From CAZLLE01 sp964560425 (GTDB lineage: Bacteria > Campylobacterota > Campylobacteria > Campylobacterales > QNZT01), in NCBI GenBank assembly GCA_964560425.1, contig CAZLLE010000011.1:25876-89875 (forward strand): a DNA stretch of 64,000 bases, read 5' to 3'. Made by a program: the position numbers and the translations under genes. Under the pieces are notes generated by a model. It was not told the DNA's origin. It ran no database searches and saw nothing but the letters and a program-made list of their open reading frames with translations. How positions within the stretch are numbered: position 1 is the first letter of the stretch; each line of letters begins with the position of its first letter. Shown piece after piece: positions 55,325-64,000 of the stretch.

Positions 55325-57130
55325 ATGATGAAATTTATGCAAATCAACAAAAATAAATTAAAAATACTTTTGGAAAAAAATACCAAAGATGAACTCATTA
55401 GGCTCTTAACTTTTAGTCTTGATATTATAGATAATATAGATATGCAAATCCCACCATTTGTTAAAAATAGAAGATTTAAAGCAACCACAAAAAATCATTT
55501 TGTAAATTTTCTTTTAAATCTTTTTGAAAATCCAATATTTAAAACTAAGCTTTATGAAAAATTAGCACAAAACCAAATATCAAGAACCATATATAATCTT
55601 TTAATATGGGAAACTCCCATAATTAATAGCTCTGATGTAGCAGAGACACTAAACTTAAAAAAAGTGATAAAGGTAAACAACTATGGAATAGAAGAGCATA
55701 TACTAGAAGGGAATTTAGCTCTAATAAATAGAGATATCGAATTTTCGTGGAGAGAAACAGAGGATATTCTATATATTGAAGAGAGCATTAGAGATCTATT
55801 AAAATTAATTTTTCCTCTTCCTGATAGTTACTATCTAAAAAGTATAAAAGAGATAAAAGAAGATAATATTTTGACTTATAACAATGAGCATGAGGTGTTA
55901 GAGTTTATCAATATATTTGCAACTATGAAACAAAATAATTTAATAGAGTTTGGTAAAACAGGAGAAAAACCACTCAATAAAACTCTAAATATTTTAAAAA
56001 AATCAACTCCAATACATGAATTTTATAGTGAAAAGAAGATGGATAATCTAGCAGTAGATATGCTTAGTCGTAGCTTTTATTACTACTCTTTTAAGCTTAA
56101 TTCTCATCATAAAGAGATTGATATTTTAAGAAGTTTTACAACATTACAGATGGAGGATCATTTTGATTTTACAATTTCAAGAATCTTTACATCTCATCTA
56201 AAAAAGATAAGATTTGGTTACTACTCAAATGAACAAGAAAAACTATTTAAAATCGTAAAAGATATTATCAATAATTTACCCAAAGATGGTTGGGTAGGAG
56301 TGGAGAATATTTTTCACTATTGCAAATATAGGGATTATAAATTTGACTTTGAATCCCCATGGAAAACAAATGATTATAATATGGAGTGTGACATATTATT
56401 AGATAATGAACTAATAACTGATACACTATATACTAATAAATATTATTATCAGATTCTATTTTTTGAACCAATTTTAAAAGCAACATTTTTCTATTTGGGA
56501 GCTTTAGGAGCTTTAGAATTAAAATATAATAAACCACAATCTCTCTATACCATAAAGGCAAAAGATAAACCATACATAAGTGTGTGGGATTCTCTGAAAT
56601 ATATCAGGTTAACATCTCTAGGCAAATATATTTTTGGTTTTGATAAAAAATATACTCAAAAAGAGATAAAAGTCAAAAAAAGCACAATCAAATTTGATGA
56701 GTATAAACCCATAATCACAATAGAGAGTCAAGATGCAATCATGAGTGCAAAACTAGATGCATACACAGATAAATATGATGAAAATAGATATATTTTAAGT
56801 CATGCCAAAATATTTAAAGATTGCAAAAACTATAAAGCAGTTGATCTAAAAATAGAAAGTTTTTATAAACAGATTAAGCAAAATCCCCCAAAAGTTTTTA
56901 TAGATTTTTTTGATGAAATTAAAAGATCTGCAAATTTACTAAAAAGAGATTTGAAACAAATTGTAATCACACTAGAAAATAATCCAAAACTTTTAACACT
57001 CTTTATGAAAAATAAAAAATTAAAAGAGCTTATTATAAAAGCTGAAGGTTATAGAATCATTGTATCAAAAGAGAATATACCAAAACTATCTAAGATACTT
57101 AAAGATAATGGATTTTTTATAGACTTTTAA
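55325..57130 (+). CDS. Uncharacterised 601-aa partner of the SNF2 protein
   Basis: 601 aa, no domain I can name with confidence. Mostly helical and Lys/Ile/Asn-rich, with a region of SWRETEDILYIEESIRDLLKL, a basic middle and a C-terminal segment (about 555-601; PKLLTLFMKNKKLKELIIKA then YRIIVSKENIPKLSKILKDNGF) that vaguely recalls the helicase-associated 'Helicase_C_3' ending. No signal peptide. It begins in the base after the SNF2 stop, so the two are surely made together; a substrate-recognition or regulatory subunit is likely. A duplicate ATG occurs at codon 2. Confidence 0.75.
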   Translation: MMKFMQINKNKLKILLEKNTKDELIRLLTFSLDIIDNIDMQIPPFVKNRRFKATTKNHFVNFLLNLFENPIFKTKLYEKLAQNQISRTIYNLLIWETPIINSSDVAETLNLKKVIKVNNYGIEEHILEGNLALINRDIEFSWRETEDILYIEESIRDLLKLIFPLPDSYYLKSIKEIKEDNILTYNNEHEVLEFINIFATMKQNNLIEFGKTGEKPLNKTLNILKKSTPIHEFYSEKKMDNLAVDMLSRSFYYYSFKLNSHHKEIDILRSFTTLQMEDHFDFTISRIFTSHLKKIRFGYYSNEQEKLFKIVKDIINNLPKDGWVGVENIFHYCKYRDYKFDFESPWKTNDYNMECDILLDNELITDTLYTNKYYYQILFFEPILKATFFYLGALGALELKYNKPQSLYTIKAKDKPYISVWDSLKYIRLTSLGKYIFGFDKKYTQKEIKVKKSTIKFDEYKPIITIESQDAIMSAKLDAYTDKYDENRYILSHAKIFKDCKNYKAVDLKIESFYKQIKQNPPKVFIDFFDEIKRSANLLKRDLKQIVITLENNPKLLTLFMKNKKLKELIIKAEGYRIIVSKENIPKLSKILKDNGFFIDF

Positions 57131-57176
57131 GTGCTATTAGCTAAAATTCACCAACTATAAACTAGGAGAACAATAT

Positions 57177-58262
57177 ATGACAAGAGCAATTAACTTTGGT
57201 GCTGGACCTTCAGCAATACCATTAGAGGTTTTAGAAGAGGCACAAAAAGAGTTATTAGATTTTGAAGGTGAAGGCTTGTCAATAATGGAAGCATCTCACA
57301 GATCAAAAATGTATGATAAAGTACATAATGGTGCTATTGCTTCAATGAGAGAGCTTTATAATATTCCTGAAGATTTTGAAATTCTATTTCTTCAAGGTGG
57401 GGCATCTTTGCAGTTTGCAATGTTACCTATGAATCTATCAAAAAAGGGTGGAAAAGTACAATATGTAAATAGTGGAAGCTGGTCAAAAAAAGCGATCAAA
57501 GAGGCAAAAATCCAAGGATTAGATGTTGAAATTGTAGCTTCATCAGAAGATACAACTTTTGATAGAATTCCTGAAGATATCAAATTTGATGATGATGCAG
57601 ACTATGCTTATATCACATCAAACAATACAATTTACGGTACACAATATAAAACTTTTCCAAAAACCAAAGCACCATTAATTATAGATGCTTCAAGTGATAT
57701 ATTCTCTTATCTAGTTGACTGGACAAATATAGATATGATGTTTGCAGGAGCTCAAAAAAATGCAGGTCCTTCTGGAGTTACAATTGTGATTATCAGAAAA
57801 AATCTTTTGGATAGATGCCCTGAAAGCATCCCTACAATCTTGAGATACAAAACTCATGCAGATAATAACTCTCTATATAATACACCACCAACATTTGGTA
57901 TATATATTCTAAGCCTTATTATGAAATGGATCAAAGCAAAAGGTGGAATAGAAGGTATTCAAGCACACAATGAAGCAAAAGCAAAACTACTTTATGATGC
58001 TATTGATAACTCAAATGGATTTTATGTAGGACATGCACAAAAAGATTCAAGAAGTCTTATGAATGTATCTTTTAATATAAGAGATAAAGATGCAGATCTT
58101 GAAGCTAAACTTGTAGCTTTATCAGTGCAAAACAAAATGGTAGGATTAAAAGGACATAGATCAATAGGAGGTCTTAGAGCTTCAATTTATAATGCAATGA
58201 CTTTAGAGGGTGTACAAGCACTCGTTGATTTGATGCAAAAATTTGCAGATGACAACAGATAG
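57177..58262 (+). CDS. serC: Phosphoserine aminotransferase
   Basis: 361 aa PLP enzyme, class V aminotransferase. Makes phosphoserine from 3-phosphohydroxypyruvate, and 4-phosphohydroxy-threonine for PdxA in B6 synthesis. NFGAGPSAIPLEVLEEAQ at the start, ILFLQGGASLQFAMLPMN, and the PLP lysine in FAGAQKNAGPSGVTIVI. CTAGGAGAACAATAT precedes ATG. 12 bp ahead of the serA-type gene. Confidence 0.97.
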   Translation: MTRAINFGAGPSAIPLEVLEEAQKELLDFEGEGLSIMEASHRSKMYDKVHNGAIASMRELYNIPEDFEILFLQGGASLQFAMLPMNLSKKGGKVQYVNSGSWSKKAIKEAKIQGLDVEIVASSEDTTFDRIPEDIKFDDDADYAYITSNNTIYGTQYKTFPKTKAPLIIDASSDIFSYLVDWTNIDMMFAGAQKNAGPSGVTIVIIRKNLLDRCPESIPTILRYKTHADNNSLYNTPPTFGIYILSLIMKWIKAKGGIEGIQAHNEAKAKLLYDAIDNSNGFYVGHAQKDSRSLMNVSFNIRDKDADLEAKLVALSVQNKMVGLKGHRSIGGLRASIYNAMTLEGVQALVDLMQKFADDNR

Positions 58263-58274
58263 GAAATAAATAAA

Positions 58275-59444
58275 ATGTTAAAAGTACAAACACTAAATAA
58301 AATTTCACCAAAAGGTTTAAACCTTCTAACTCATGACAAATATGAAGTAGCAAGTGAATTCTCTTCACCTGATGCAATTGTTCTTCGTAGTTTTAAAATG
58401 CATGATATGGAACTTCCAACATCACTAAAAGCTATTGCAAGAGCAGGTGCAGGAACAAATAATATTCCTATAGATAAATGTTCAGATAGAGGTATTGTAG
58501 TCTTTAATACTCCCGGAGCAAATGCAAATGCAGTAAAAGAGCTAGTTATTGCAGGAATGCTGATATCTTCTAGAAATTTGATCAATGGAGTAAATTGGGT
58601 TCAAAGTATTGCTGATAAAGGTGATGAAGTACCTTCTCTTGTAGAAAAGGGTAAAGCACAATTTGCAGGAAGAGAGATAAAAGGCAAAACAATCGGTATC
58701 ATCGGACTTGGTGCTATTGGTGCAATGGTAGCAAATGATGCTTTGGCACTGGGCATGAATGTAATTGGTTATGACCCATATATATCTGTAGATGCTGCTT
58801 GGGAATTATCAAGCAAAGTAAAAAAGGCAACAGGATTAGAGACACTTCTTAAAGAGGTAGATTTTATAACTATTCATGTACCTCTTCTTCCAAGTACAAA
58901 AGAGATGTTTAACGCTGAAAAATTTGCAATGATGAAAGATGGCGTAAGTATCATGAACTTTGCAAGAGGTGGTCTTGTAGATAATAAAGCGATTAAAGAA
59001 GCAATCAAAAGTGGAAAAGTTTCAGCCTATGTGACAGACTTTCCTGATGCTGATCTTTTGGGTGTTGATGGTGTTATACCTATACCTCACCTTGGAGCTT
59101 CAACAACTGAATCAGAAGATAATTGTGCATTAATGGCTTGTGCTCAAGTCAAAGATTTTCTTGAAACAGGAAATATACAAAACTCTGTAAACTTTCCAAA
59201 CTGTTCTCTTCAAGTCAAAGAGGGGTGTAATAGAGTAATTATTGCAAATCAAAATATTCCTAATATGATTAGTACAATCACCTCACTTCTAGCAGAAAAC
59301 CGTATCAATATCGTAGATATGCTCAACAAAAGTAAAGGTGATTTGGCATACAACATCATAATCACAGAGAAAAAAGTATCAGAAGAGATAAAAGAGAAAC
59401 TAGAGAGTGTTGATGGCATTATTTTAGTAAGAGTCATCAAATAA
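58275..59444 (+). CDS. serA: D-3-phosphoglycerate dehydrogenase
   Basis: 389 aa. Oxidises 3-phosphoglycerate with NAD+, first step of serine synthesis. D-hydroxyacid dehydrogenase features: IARAGAGTNNIPI, nucleotide-binding GLGAIGAMVANDALALGMNVIGYD, catalytic Arg in FARGGLVDNKA and the HLGASTTESEDN His/Glu region. The C-terminus (about 320-389) is a single ACT domain, the short form. Operon with serC; the RDD gene follows 4 bp later. Confidence 0.93.
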   Translation: MLKVQTLNKISPKGLNLLTHDKYEVASEFSSPDAIVLRSFKMHDMELPTSLKAIARAGAGTNNIPIDKCSDRGIVVFNTPGANANAVKELVIAGMLISSRNLINGVNWVQSIADKGDEVPSLVEKGKAQFAGREIKGKTIGIIGLGAIGAMVANDALALGMNVIGYDPYISVDAAWELSSKVKKATGLETLLKEVDFITIHVPLLPSTKEMFNAEKFAMMKDGVSIMNFARGGLVDNKAIKEAIKSGKVSAYVTDFPDADLLGVDGVIPIPHLGASTTESEDNCALMACAQVKDFLETGNIQNSVNFPNCSLQVKEGCNRVIIANQNIPNMISTITSLLAENRINIVDMLNKSKGDLAYNIIITEKKVSEEIKEKLESVDGIILVRVIK

Positions 59445-59448
59445 TATT

Positions 59449-59943
59449 ATGCGTTGGAGAGATGTAAAACAAAATAGAATTCCAGAAAAAAAAGAGGAGA
59501 AAGAGGAGATTCAAATTGATTTGAATCTCCCTTTTGCCTCTAGGTTTGATAGATTTAAAGCATTTACAACAGACTCTTTTTTAGTTGCTATGCCAATTTT
59601 TTATATTGTTTTTTATGTTGTATTTGGATCAAGAGAGGCATTTGCTCAAAATATGTTACTTGGTTGGATATATATCCTAACTCCTTTAGCAATTATCATG
59701 ACTGCCTTTTACGCAAAAGCAGGTCAAAGCCCGGGCATGAAGGCTTATGAAATAGAGGTGATAGATAATCACACAAAACAAAAACCAACAATCATAACCG
59801 CTTTTTTAAGATTTTTCTTTTTTAATATCTCGTTTTTTTCAGTAATTGGTATTTTATTGACATTTTTTAGAGAAGATCAAAGATCTCTACATGATATACT
59901 CTCTGGAACTTCAATTATAAATAAAGAAGAGAATCAAAAGTAG
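59449..59943 (+). CDS. RDD-family membrane protein
   Basis: 164 aa: charged N-terminus (EKKEEKEEIQIDLN), then RFDRFKAFTTDSFLVAMPIF, an RDD-like first helix, with two further helix regions (about 68-85 and 120-145) and GQSPGMKAYEIEVID plus DQRSLHDILSGTSII at the end, both RDD hallmarks. Role unknown; often placed with unrelated housekeeping genes. Its stop lies inside the shared terminator stem. Confidence 0.85.
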   Translation: MRWRDVKQNRIPEKKEEKEEIQIDLNLPFASRFDRFKAFTTDSFLVAMPIFYIVFYVVFGSREAFAQNMLLGWIYILTPLAIIMTAFYAKAGQSPGMKAYEIEVIDNHTKQKPTIITAFLRFFFFNISFFSVIGILLTFFREDQRSLHDILSGTSIINKEENQK

Positions 59944-59963
59944 GCAAAAACCTACTTTTGATT
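59932..59963. terminator. Bidirectional terminator that encodes both C-termini
   Basis: A perfect 13-bp stem with a 6-nt loop spans the gap between convergent genes and includes both TAG stops. Because the arms are complementary, the RDD protein and the lipoprotein both end in NQK. Arms carry A/T runs so it can work in either direction. Confidence 0.8.
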
Positions 59964-61499
59964 TATAATCAACTCATCTGATATAAAATCTCCAAAAGAG
60001 ACTGTTGCTGTTTTATTTTCATCTATTCCATATATAGAGACCGTAGTCCAACCATTACAATCTATCTTAGATGCTGTAGCATAGGCATAAACAGGTTCTC
60101 CTGCCATTTTTGGTTGTTCTATATAAACATTTTGAGCGACACTCTTATCAACACCATTAAGCATCATCTTATAAGCCATAGTACAACTAGGTCTTAAACC
60201 ATTCTCATTAGTACAACTCATTGTTTGTGGTGCTATTCCAAGACCATTAAGAGTTAATCTTCTTGAAATTCCTAAATGTTTACCATCAAGTCTACTATTT
60301 GCATAAATAAAAACTGATTTCCCTACCATAGCAGGAACATATCGAAGTTCTGCATATGCAATACCATCTTTTATATCTGTACTCTCAAAAGTAGAGGCTG
60401 CTGCATTCATAATTGTCTGACTACACTCATCATATCTATACTCATTACCAATAGCATAACTTACATTTTCTACTTTATCACCTTTATCTAAACTAATAAG
60501 AGAGATCTCTTTATCACTATCAACACTTTTGATATCCCAACCACCTAAATTTTCAGGTTTATATTGATCTTTATTTGCCAATAAAATTAGTGTATCAAGA
60601 GATGTTATAATATCTTTATTTGGATCTATACTATTAGCAGGTAAGGATAATAGACTTTTATCTTTATCAAAAGTAGCTCTATCATCATAAAAACCATTTA
60701 AAGCACTATTATAGGCATTTGAGTACAATTTTGGATTATTAATCACACCAGTAGAGATACTTGTACCATCTATCGCTTTATTACCATAACTATCTACAAC
60801 ATGAATCACAAATTTATCAATAAAAAGTCCATTATCATATCTACTTCCAATTGGTACAATAGCCATACTTGAACTCTTATTCTTTTCAATAACAATAGGA
60901 ACTTTTAGTATAAAACGATCATTAAAATCTTTAATTTTTACTGATAAAACAATATTTGTTGTACCTGATATATTTTTGACTTTTAGAGCTACACTATCAG
61001 AAGATTTCACATCTTTTTGAGGAATTGAGTATATGGGACCTTGTTCACCAGTATATGTAATAAAATCTAAATATGTACCATTTGTATCACTATTTTTCTC
61101 TTCCATCTCCAAAATAATATTCTCTATAATATCTACATCTACTGCTTCATTAGTATAAATATTTGTAATATTAAAAAACAACTCTCCAATCTCATCTCTT
61201 GAGTAATATCCTTTTTCATTATATGTGTCTGAGAATCTAACACTGATTTTATAGGCATTTTTAGCATCTATTGTAATAATCCCTGATGTAGAGTTGGTAT
61301 CATTTATATCGCCAATACTTACTCCGCTAGATGTATCATTTATATCACCTCCCACATCATCACTTGGAAGGATAAAAGATGTTTGATTATCATCTTTAAA
61401 CTTACTAATTCCAGATACTTCATCATCAGCTCTCTCTATTTCACTACATCCCAAAAACAGAAATAGTAAGAGAGTTAAAAGAAGATAATTTTTTTTCAT
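59952..61499 (-). CDS. Large hypothetical lipoprotein
   Basis: 515 aa. Lipoprotein signal with LFLFLGC. After an acidic Asp/Ser/Thr linker the body is beta-rich, looking like several Ig-like or cell-surface strands (KISVRFSDTYNEKGYY, DRFILKVPIVIEK, IVPIGSRYDNG) with Cys pairs in the last third (CTNENGLRPSC). No enzyme motif. Probably an outer-membrane-anchored surface or periplasmic protein of unknown role. Single gene. Confidence 0.75.
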   Translation of the reverse strand: MKKNYLLLTLLLFLFLGCSEIERADDEVSGISKFKDDNQTSFILPSDDVGGDINDTSSGVSIGDINDTNSTSGIITIDAKNAYKISVRFSDTYNEKGYYSRDEIGELFFNITNIYTNEAVDVDIIENIILEMEEKNSDTNGTYLDFITYTGEQGPIYSIPQKDVKSSDSVALKVKNISGTTNIVLSVKIKDFNDRFILKVPIVIEKNKSSSMAIVPIGSRYDNGLFIDKFVIHVVDSYGNKAIDGTSISTGVINNPKLYSNAYNSALNGFYDDRATFDKDKSLLSLPANSIDPNKDIITSLDTLILLANKDQYKPENLGGWDIKSVDSDKEISLISLDKGDKVENVSYAIGNEYRYDECSQTIMNAAASTFESTDIKDGIAYAELRYVPAMVGKSVFIYANSRLDGKHLGISRRLTLNGLGIAPQTMSCTNENGLRPSCTMAYKMMLNGVDKSVAQNVYIEQPKMAGEPVYAYATASKIDCNGWTTVSIYGIDENKTATVSFGDFISDELIINQK

Positions 61500-61541
61500 A
61501 TGAAAAACTCCTATTTTTTTACAATAATTTAAACTATAATC

Positions 61542-61573
61542 GGTAATTAATAATAAAACTTTAAATAATTACC
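61542..61573. other. Inverted repeat between divergent promoters
   Basis: GGTAATTA (61542-61549) and TAATTACC (61566-61573), perfect 8-bp arms with a 16-nt spacer, between the lipoprotein start and the ypfJ -10. A possible shared operator; could be chance in AT-rich DNA. Confidence 0.3.
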
Positions 61574-61600
61574 TTTAATTCCAATCAATATTTAATTTGA

Positions 61601-61606
61601 TATAAT
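61601..61606 (+). promoter_or_regulatory. -10 element of the ypfJ-lgt-AGCS operon
   Basis: TATAAT preceded by TTGA, 30 nt upstream of the ATG at 61636; AAGGGAG is the ribosome site. Confidence 0.55.
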
Positions 61607-61635
61607 CACCACTATTTACTATTTAAGGGAGTACA

Positions 61636-62526
61636 ATGAAATGGAAAAATAGAAGACAGAGCGATAATGTAGATGATAGAAGAAAATCAGGTGGTAGTGG
61701 TGGCTTTAAAATGCCATCAATACAGACAATGATGTTTCTCTATCCTATTATTAAACCTCTACTTAGAAGTAAGTTCGGATGGATCATTATAGGAGGAGGA
61801 GCATTAGCTTATATGGCTGGATTTAATCCTCTTTCATTAGTAGGAATGGGTGGAAATAGTGCGACTACCGTACAAAACTCATCAGCAGATGATGAAAAAG
61901 CCGCCTTTATGAAAACTGTATTAGCTGATACAGAAGATACATGGGGCAAAATATTTGCTCAAGCTGGATACAAATATAAAGAGCCAAAAATGGTACTTTA
62001 TCGTGGAAGTACGAGAAGTGGTTGTGGTGGAGCCAATGCACAAATGGGACCTTTTTATTGTCCTGCCGATCAAACTGTATATCTTGATCTTGGTTTTTTT
62101 GATGAACTAAAAAATAGATTTGGAGCATCGGGTGATTTTGCTCAAGCTTATATACTAGCACATGAAGTGGGTCATCATGTTCAAAATCTACAAGGAACTT
62201 TGGAAAAAGTGCAAAAAGCAAAACAGGGATCTTTCTTTGGGAATGAGGCAAAAAAGAATGCACTTCAAGTAAAAGTGGAACTACAAGCAGACTGTTATGC
62301 GGGTATTTGGGCTAATCATACACATAGACAAACACACATGATTGAAAATGGTGATATAGATGAAGCACTAGGAGCGGCAAACTCTATTGGTGATGATAGA
62401 TTACAAAAACAATCAACAGGATATGTCAATCCAGATACCTTTACACATGGGAGTTCAAAGCAGAGAATGACTTGGTTTATGAGAGGTTTAAAAGGTGGTA
62501 CAATTGATAGTTGTAACACATTCTAA
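61636..62526 (+). CDS. ypfJ: Neutral zinc metallopeptidase, YpfJ family
   Basis: 296 aa. Charged, Arg-rich N-terminus (KWKNRRQSDNVDDRRKSGGS), one or two membrane segments (about 35-75), then a zincin domain with ILAHEVGHHVQNLQG (HExxH) and the third ligand in ELQADCYAGIW. Substrate unknown. TYVNPDTFTHGSSKQR-type ending (GYVNPDTFTHGSSKQRM) is typical. First gene of a three-gene run with lgt. Confidence 0.9.
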   Translation: MKWKNRRQSDNVDDRRKSGGSGGFKMPSIQTMMFLYPIIKPLLRSKFGWIIIGGGALAYMAGFNPLSLVGMGGNSATTVQNSSADDEKAAFMKTVLADTEDTWGKIFAQAGYKYKEPKMVLYRGSTRSGCGGANAQMGPFYCPADQTVYLDLGFFDELKNRFGASGDFAQAYILAHEVGHHVQNLQGTLEKVQKAKQGSFFGNEAKKNALQVKVELQADCYAGIWANHTHRQTHMIENGDIDEALGAANSIGDDRLQKQSTGYVNPDTFTHGSSKQRMTWFMRGLKGGTIDSCNTF

Positions 62527-62545
62527 ATAGAGGATAAAAACAGTT

Positions 62546-63370
62546 ATGGAATTTTGGAATAATATATACAATAATTTTGACCCAATCGCTTTTTCAATAT
62601 TTGGCATACATGTACATTGGTATGGACTTATGTATGTTACAGCTCTACTATTAGCTATTTTTGTTGCACATTGGATCGTCAAAAAAGACAACCTTCCCAT
62701 CTCAAAAGATTTTTTAGATGAATATATAATTTGGATAGAGATTGGAGTAATTTTGGGTGCTCGTGTAGGGTATCTACTCTTTTATGACCCAAACACAATG
62801 TATTATGTAACTCATCCATGGAATATATTTAATCCATTTGGAGAAAATGGAGAATTTATAGGAATTAGAGGAATGAGTTTTCATGGTGCTATGCTTGGTT
62901 TTCTTATCGCCTCTTCACTATTTTCTTGGAGACATAAAATAAACCAATGGTTTCTACTAGATATTGCAGCTATTGCAATACCTGCTGGATATATTTTTGG
63001 TCGTATTGGAAACTTTCTCAATCAAGAACTTGTTGGTAAACCCACTGATGTAGCTTGGGGAATCTATGTAGATAAAATTCTAAGACACCCTTCTCAACTT
63101 TATGAGGCATTTTTAGAAGGTGTAGTTGTATTTATTATTCTATATTTATACAGAAAAAGAAAAACTTTTCATGGGGAGCTGATATCACTATATATCTTTT
63201 TATATGCCATAGCTAGATTTAGTGCAGAATTTTTTAGAGAACCCGATGTACAAATAGGTTATGTATGTTGTGGATGGATGAGTAAAGGTCAAGAGTTTTC
63301 TATATTTATGGCGATCTTTGCAATTGGACTATTCTTCTATCACAAAAATAAAAAGGAGAATCGACTATGA
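62546..63370 (+). CDS. lgt: Prolipoprotein diacylglyceryl transferase
   Basis: 274 aa inner-membrane enzyme that adds diacylglycerol to the lipobox Cys of prolipoproteins. Seven helices; signature [15 protein letters not shown] with the essential Arg/Asn and [14 protein letters not shown] near the start; [12 protein letters not shown] is conserved too. It overlaps the AGCS gene by 4 nt. Its product would process the several lipoproteins encoded in this window. Confidence 0.95.
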   Translation: MEFWNNIYNNFDPIAFSIFGIHVHWYGLMYVTALLLAIFVAHWIVKKDNLPISKDFLDEYIIWIEIGVILGARVGYLLFYDPNTMYYVTHPWNIFNPFGENGEFIGIRGMSFHGAMLGFLIASSLFSWRHKINQWFLLDIAAIAIPAGYIFGRIGNFLNQELVGKPTDVAWGIYVDKILRHPSQLYEAFLEGVVVFIILYLYRKRKTFHGELISLYIFLYAIARFSAEFFREPDVQIGYVCCGWMSKGQEFSIFMAIFAIGLFFYHKNKKENRL

Positions 63371-64000
63371 ATGAAATATTTGGAGCTATAAATGGATTTT
63401 TGAGTAATGTACTATTTTTTGATATTCTCTTTGGTCAAGTAGAGGGAACAAAAATTCCTTTTCTCGTGGCTTGGCTTATTGCAGGAGGTATATATCTTAC
63501 TTTCAAAATGAGTTTTGTAAATCTTAAAATGTTAAAACACTCTTTCCATATTGTAGCTGGTAAATATCACACAAAAGATGACAAAGGTCTAATTACCCCA
63601 TTTCAATCACTTACAACAGCACTATCTGCAACAGTAGGTTTAGGTAATATCGCAGGTGTAGCCATTGCTATATCAATAGGTGGACCGGGAGCTACTTTTT
63701 GGATGATTATAGCTGGATTTTTAGGTATGACTCTCAAGTTTACAGAGGTAACTCTATCTTTACAACATAGAGAGTTTTTAAAAGATGGCACAATTATGGG
63801 TGGAGGAATGGAGTATCTCTCTAAAGGACTCGCAAATAAGGGTATGCCAAAATTTGGAAAAGTTCTAGCAATTACATTTGCTATCTTTATGGTTGGAGGA
63901 GCTATTGGAGGAGGTAATACTTTTCAAGTATCTCAAGCTCTAAGTGCAATTGCCACAGAAGTTCCAATCCTACAAACCTATCCTATTATCTTTGGTATTA
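63367..64000 (+). CDS. Alanine/glycine:cation symporter, AGCS family (partial)
   Basis: First 211 codons; the gene runs out of the window. An ATGA overlap joins it to lgt. Helices with [20 protein letters not shown] and [20 protein letters not shown], the AGCS signature, followed by [11 protein letters not shown]. Na+- or H+-driven uptake of alanine or glycine is the usual role. Confidence 0.9.
   Translation, partial: MNEIFGAINGFLSNVLFFDILFGQVEGTKIPFLVAWLIAGGIYLTFKMSFVNLKMLKHSFHIVAGKYHTKDDKGLITPFQSLTTALSATVGLGNIAGVAIAISIGGPGATFWMIIAGFLGMTLKFTEVTLSLQHREFLKDGTIMGGGMEYLSKGLANKGMPKFGKVLAITFAIFMVGGAIGGGNTFQVSQALSAIATEVPILQTYPIIFGI

Noticed and set aside
1..64000. tRNA, rRNA, CRISPR or insertion sequences
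   Set aside because: No T-loop-like GGTTCRA motifs in cloverleaf context, no spaced repeats and no transposase-like proteins were seen.

Overview
The window is AT-rich, densely packed chromosomal DNA from a member of the Campylobacterota (former Epsilonproteobacteria), probably a free-living Sulfurimonas/Sulfurovum/Arcobacter-like organism. Pointers are OmpR-type sensor kinases with the H-box form H[ED][LI]NTP, an OprD-type porin, DUF1104 proteins, fliL next to acpS, and DXP-dependent PdxJ/PdxA. Genus is not decided. No rRNA, tRNA, CRISPR array, insertion sequence or prophage was seen, and no gene-free stretch exceeds about 300 bp.

Layout. 1-8 kb, minus strand: acetate use (porin, DUF485, ActP symporter, DUF294/CBS/cNMP protein, DnaQ-like exonuclease, acetyl-CoA synthetase). 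8-11.5 kb: a Cache-domain two-component system behind a catalytically dead dihydroorotase homologue. 11.6-15.4 kb: PpiB, a cytochrome c with an OprC/NosA-like copper receptor, and long HPF. 15.5-21.5 kb: secA, a LolC/E-type permease and three prepilin-like genes in one minus-strand run; lolA is divergent. 22-24.6 kb: Tat-exported DUF882 protein and a YcbB-type L,D-transpeptidase. 24.7-27.2 kb: pdxJ-pdxA-bpt. 27.2-29.4 kb: a DUF4266-DUF3570-ApbE cassette. 29.5-31.5 kb: a one-gene restriction-modification fusion (m5C methyltransferase plus HpaII-like nuclease). 31.8-36.5 kb: an ArsB/NhaD-type permease, MlaE, fliL-acpS, a 62-aa membrane protein with a good sigma-28 promoter, the remains of a YqiA-like esterase, and a DUF2231 protein. 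36.6-45.5 kb: a complete RND efflux locus (TolC, adaptor, pump, periplasmic helical proteins, outer-membrane protein, response regulator, kinase). 45.6-52.4 kb: hemerythrin, the AmmeMemoRadiSam radical-SAM enzyme, small unknowns, a cytochrome c, a kinase with a degenerate receiver, and a chemoreceptor. 52.6-57.1 kb: a SNF2 ATPase with an unrecognised 601-aa partner. 57.2-64 kb: serC-serA, an RDD protein, a lipoprotein, a zinc metallopeptidase, lgt and the start of an AGCS transporter.

The strongest non-gene signal is a shared promoter architecture in the efflux region. Three transcription units (DUF1104 gene; tolC-adaptor-RND; helical protein-OMP-RR-HK) each carry two GTTA(C/G) half-sites exactly 11 bp apart, ending exactly 10 nt before a -10 hexamer. 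This is the classic layout of an OmpR/PhoB-type activator site and defines a likely local regulon. A related site (GTGAA half-sites, same spacing) precedes the degenerate-receiver operon, and a perfect 11-bp tandem repeat precedes the copper receptor.

Other items worth attention are the fused R-M protein, the DUF4266 cassette, the degenerate receiver without output domain, sigma-28-like promoters in front of fliL and the 62-aa gene, and a 14-bp sequence repeated around a lone 192-aa gene and near the R-M gene.
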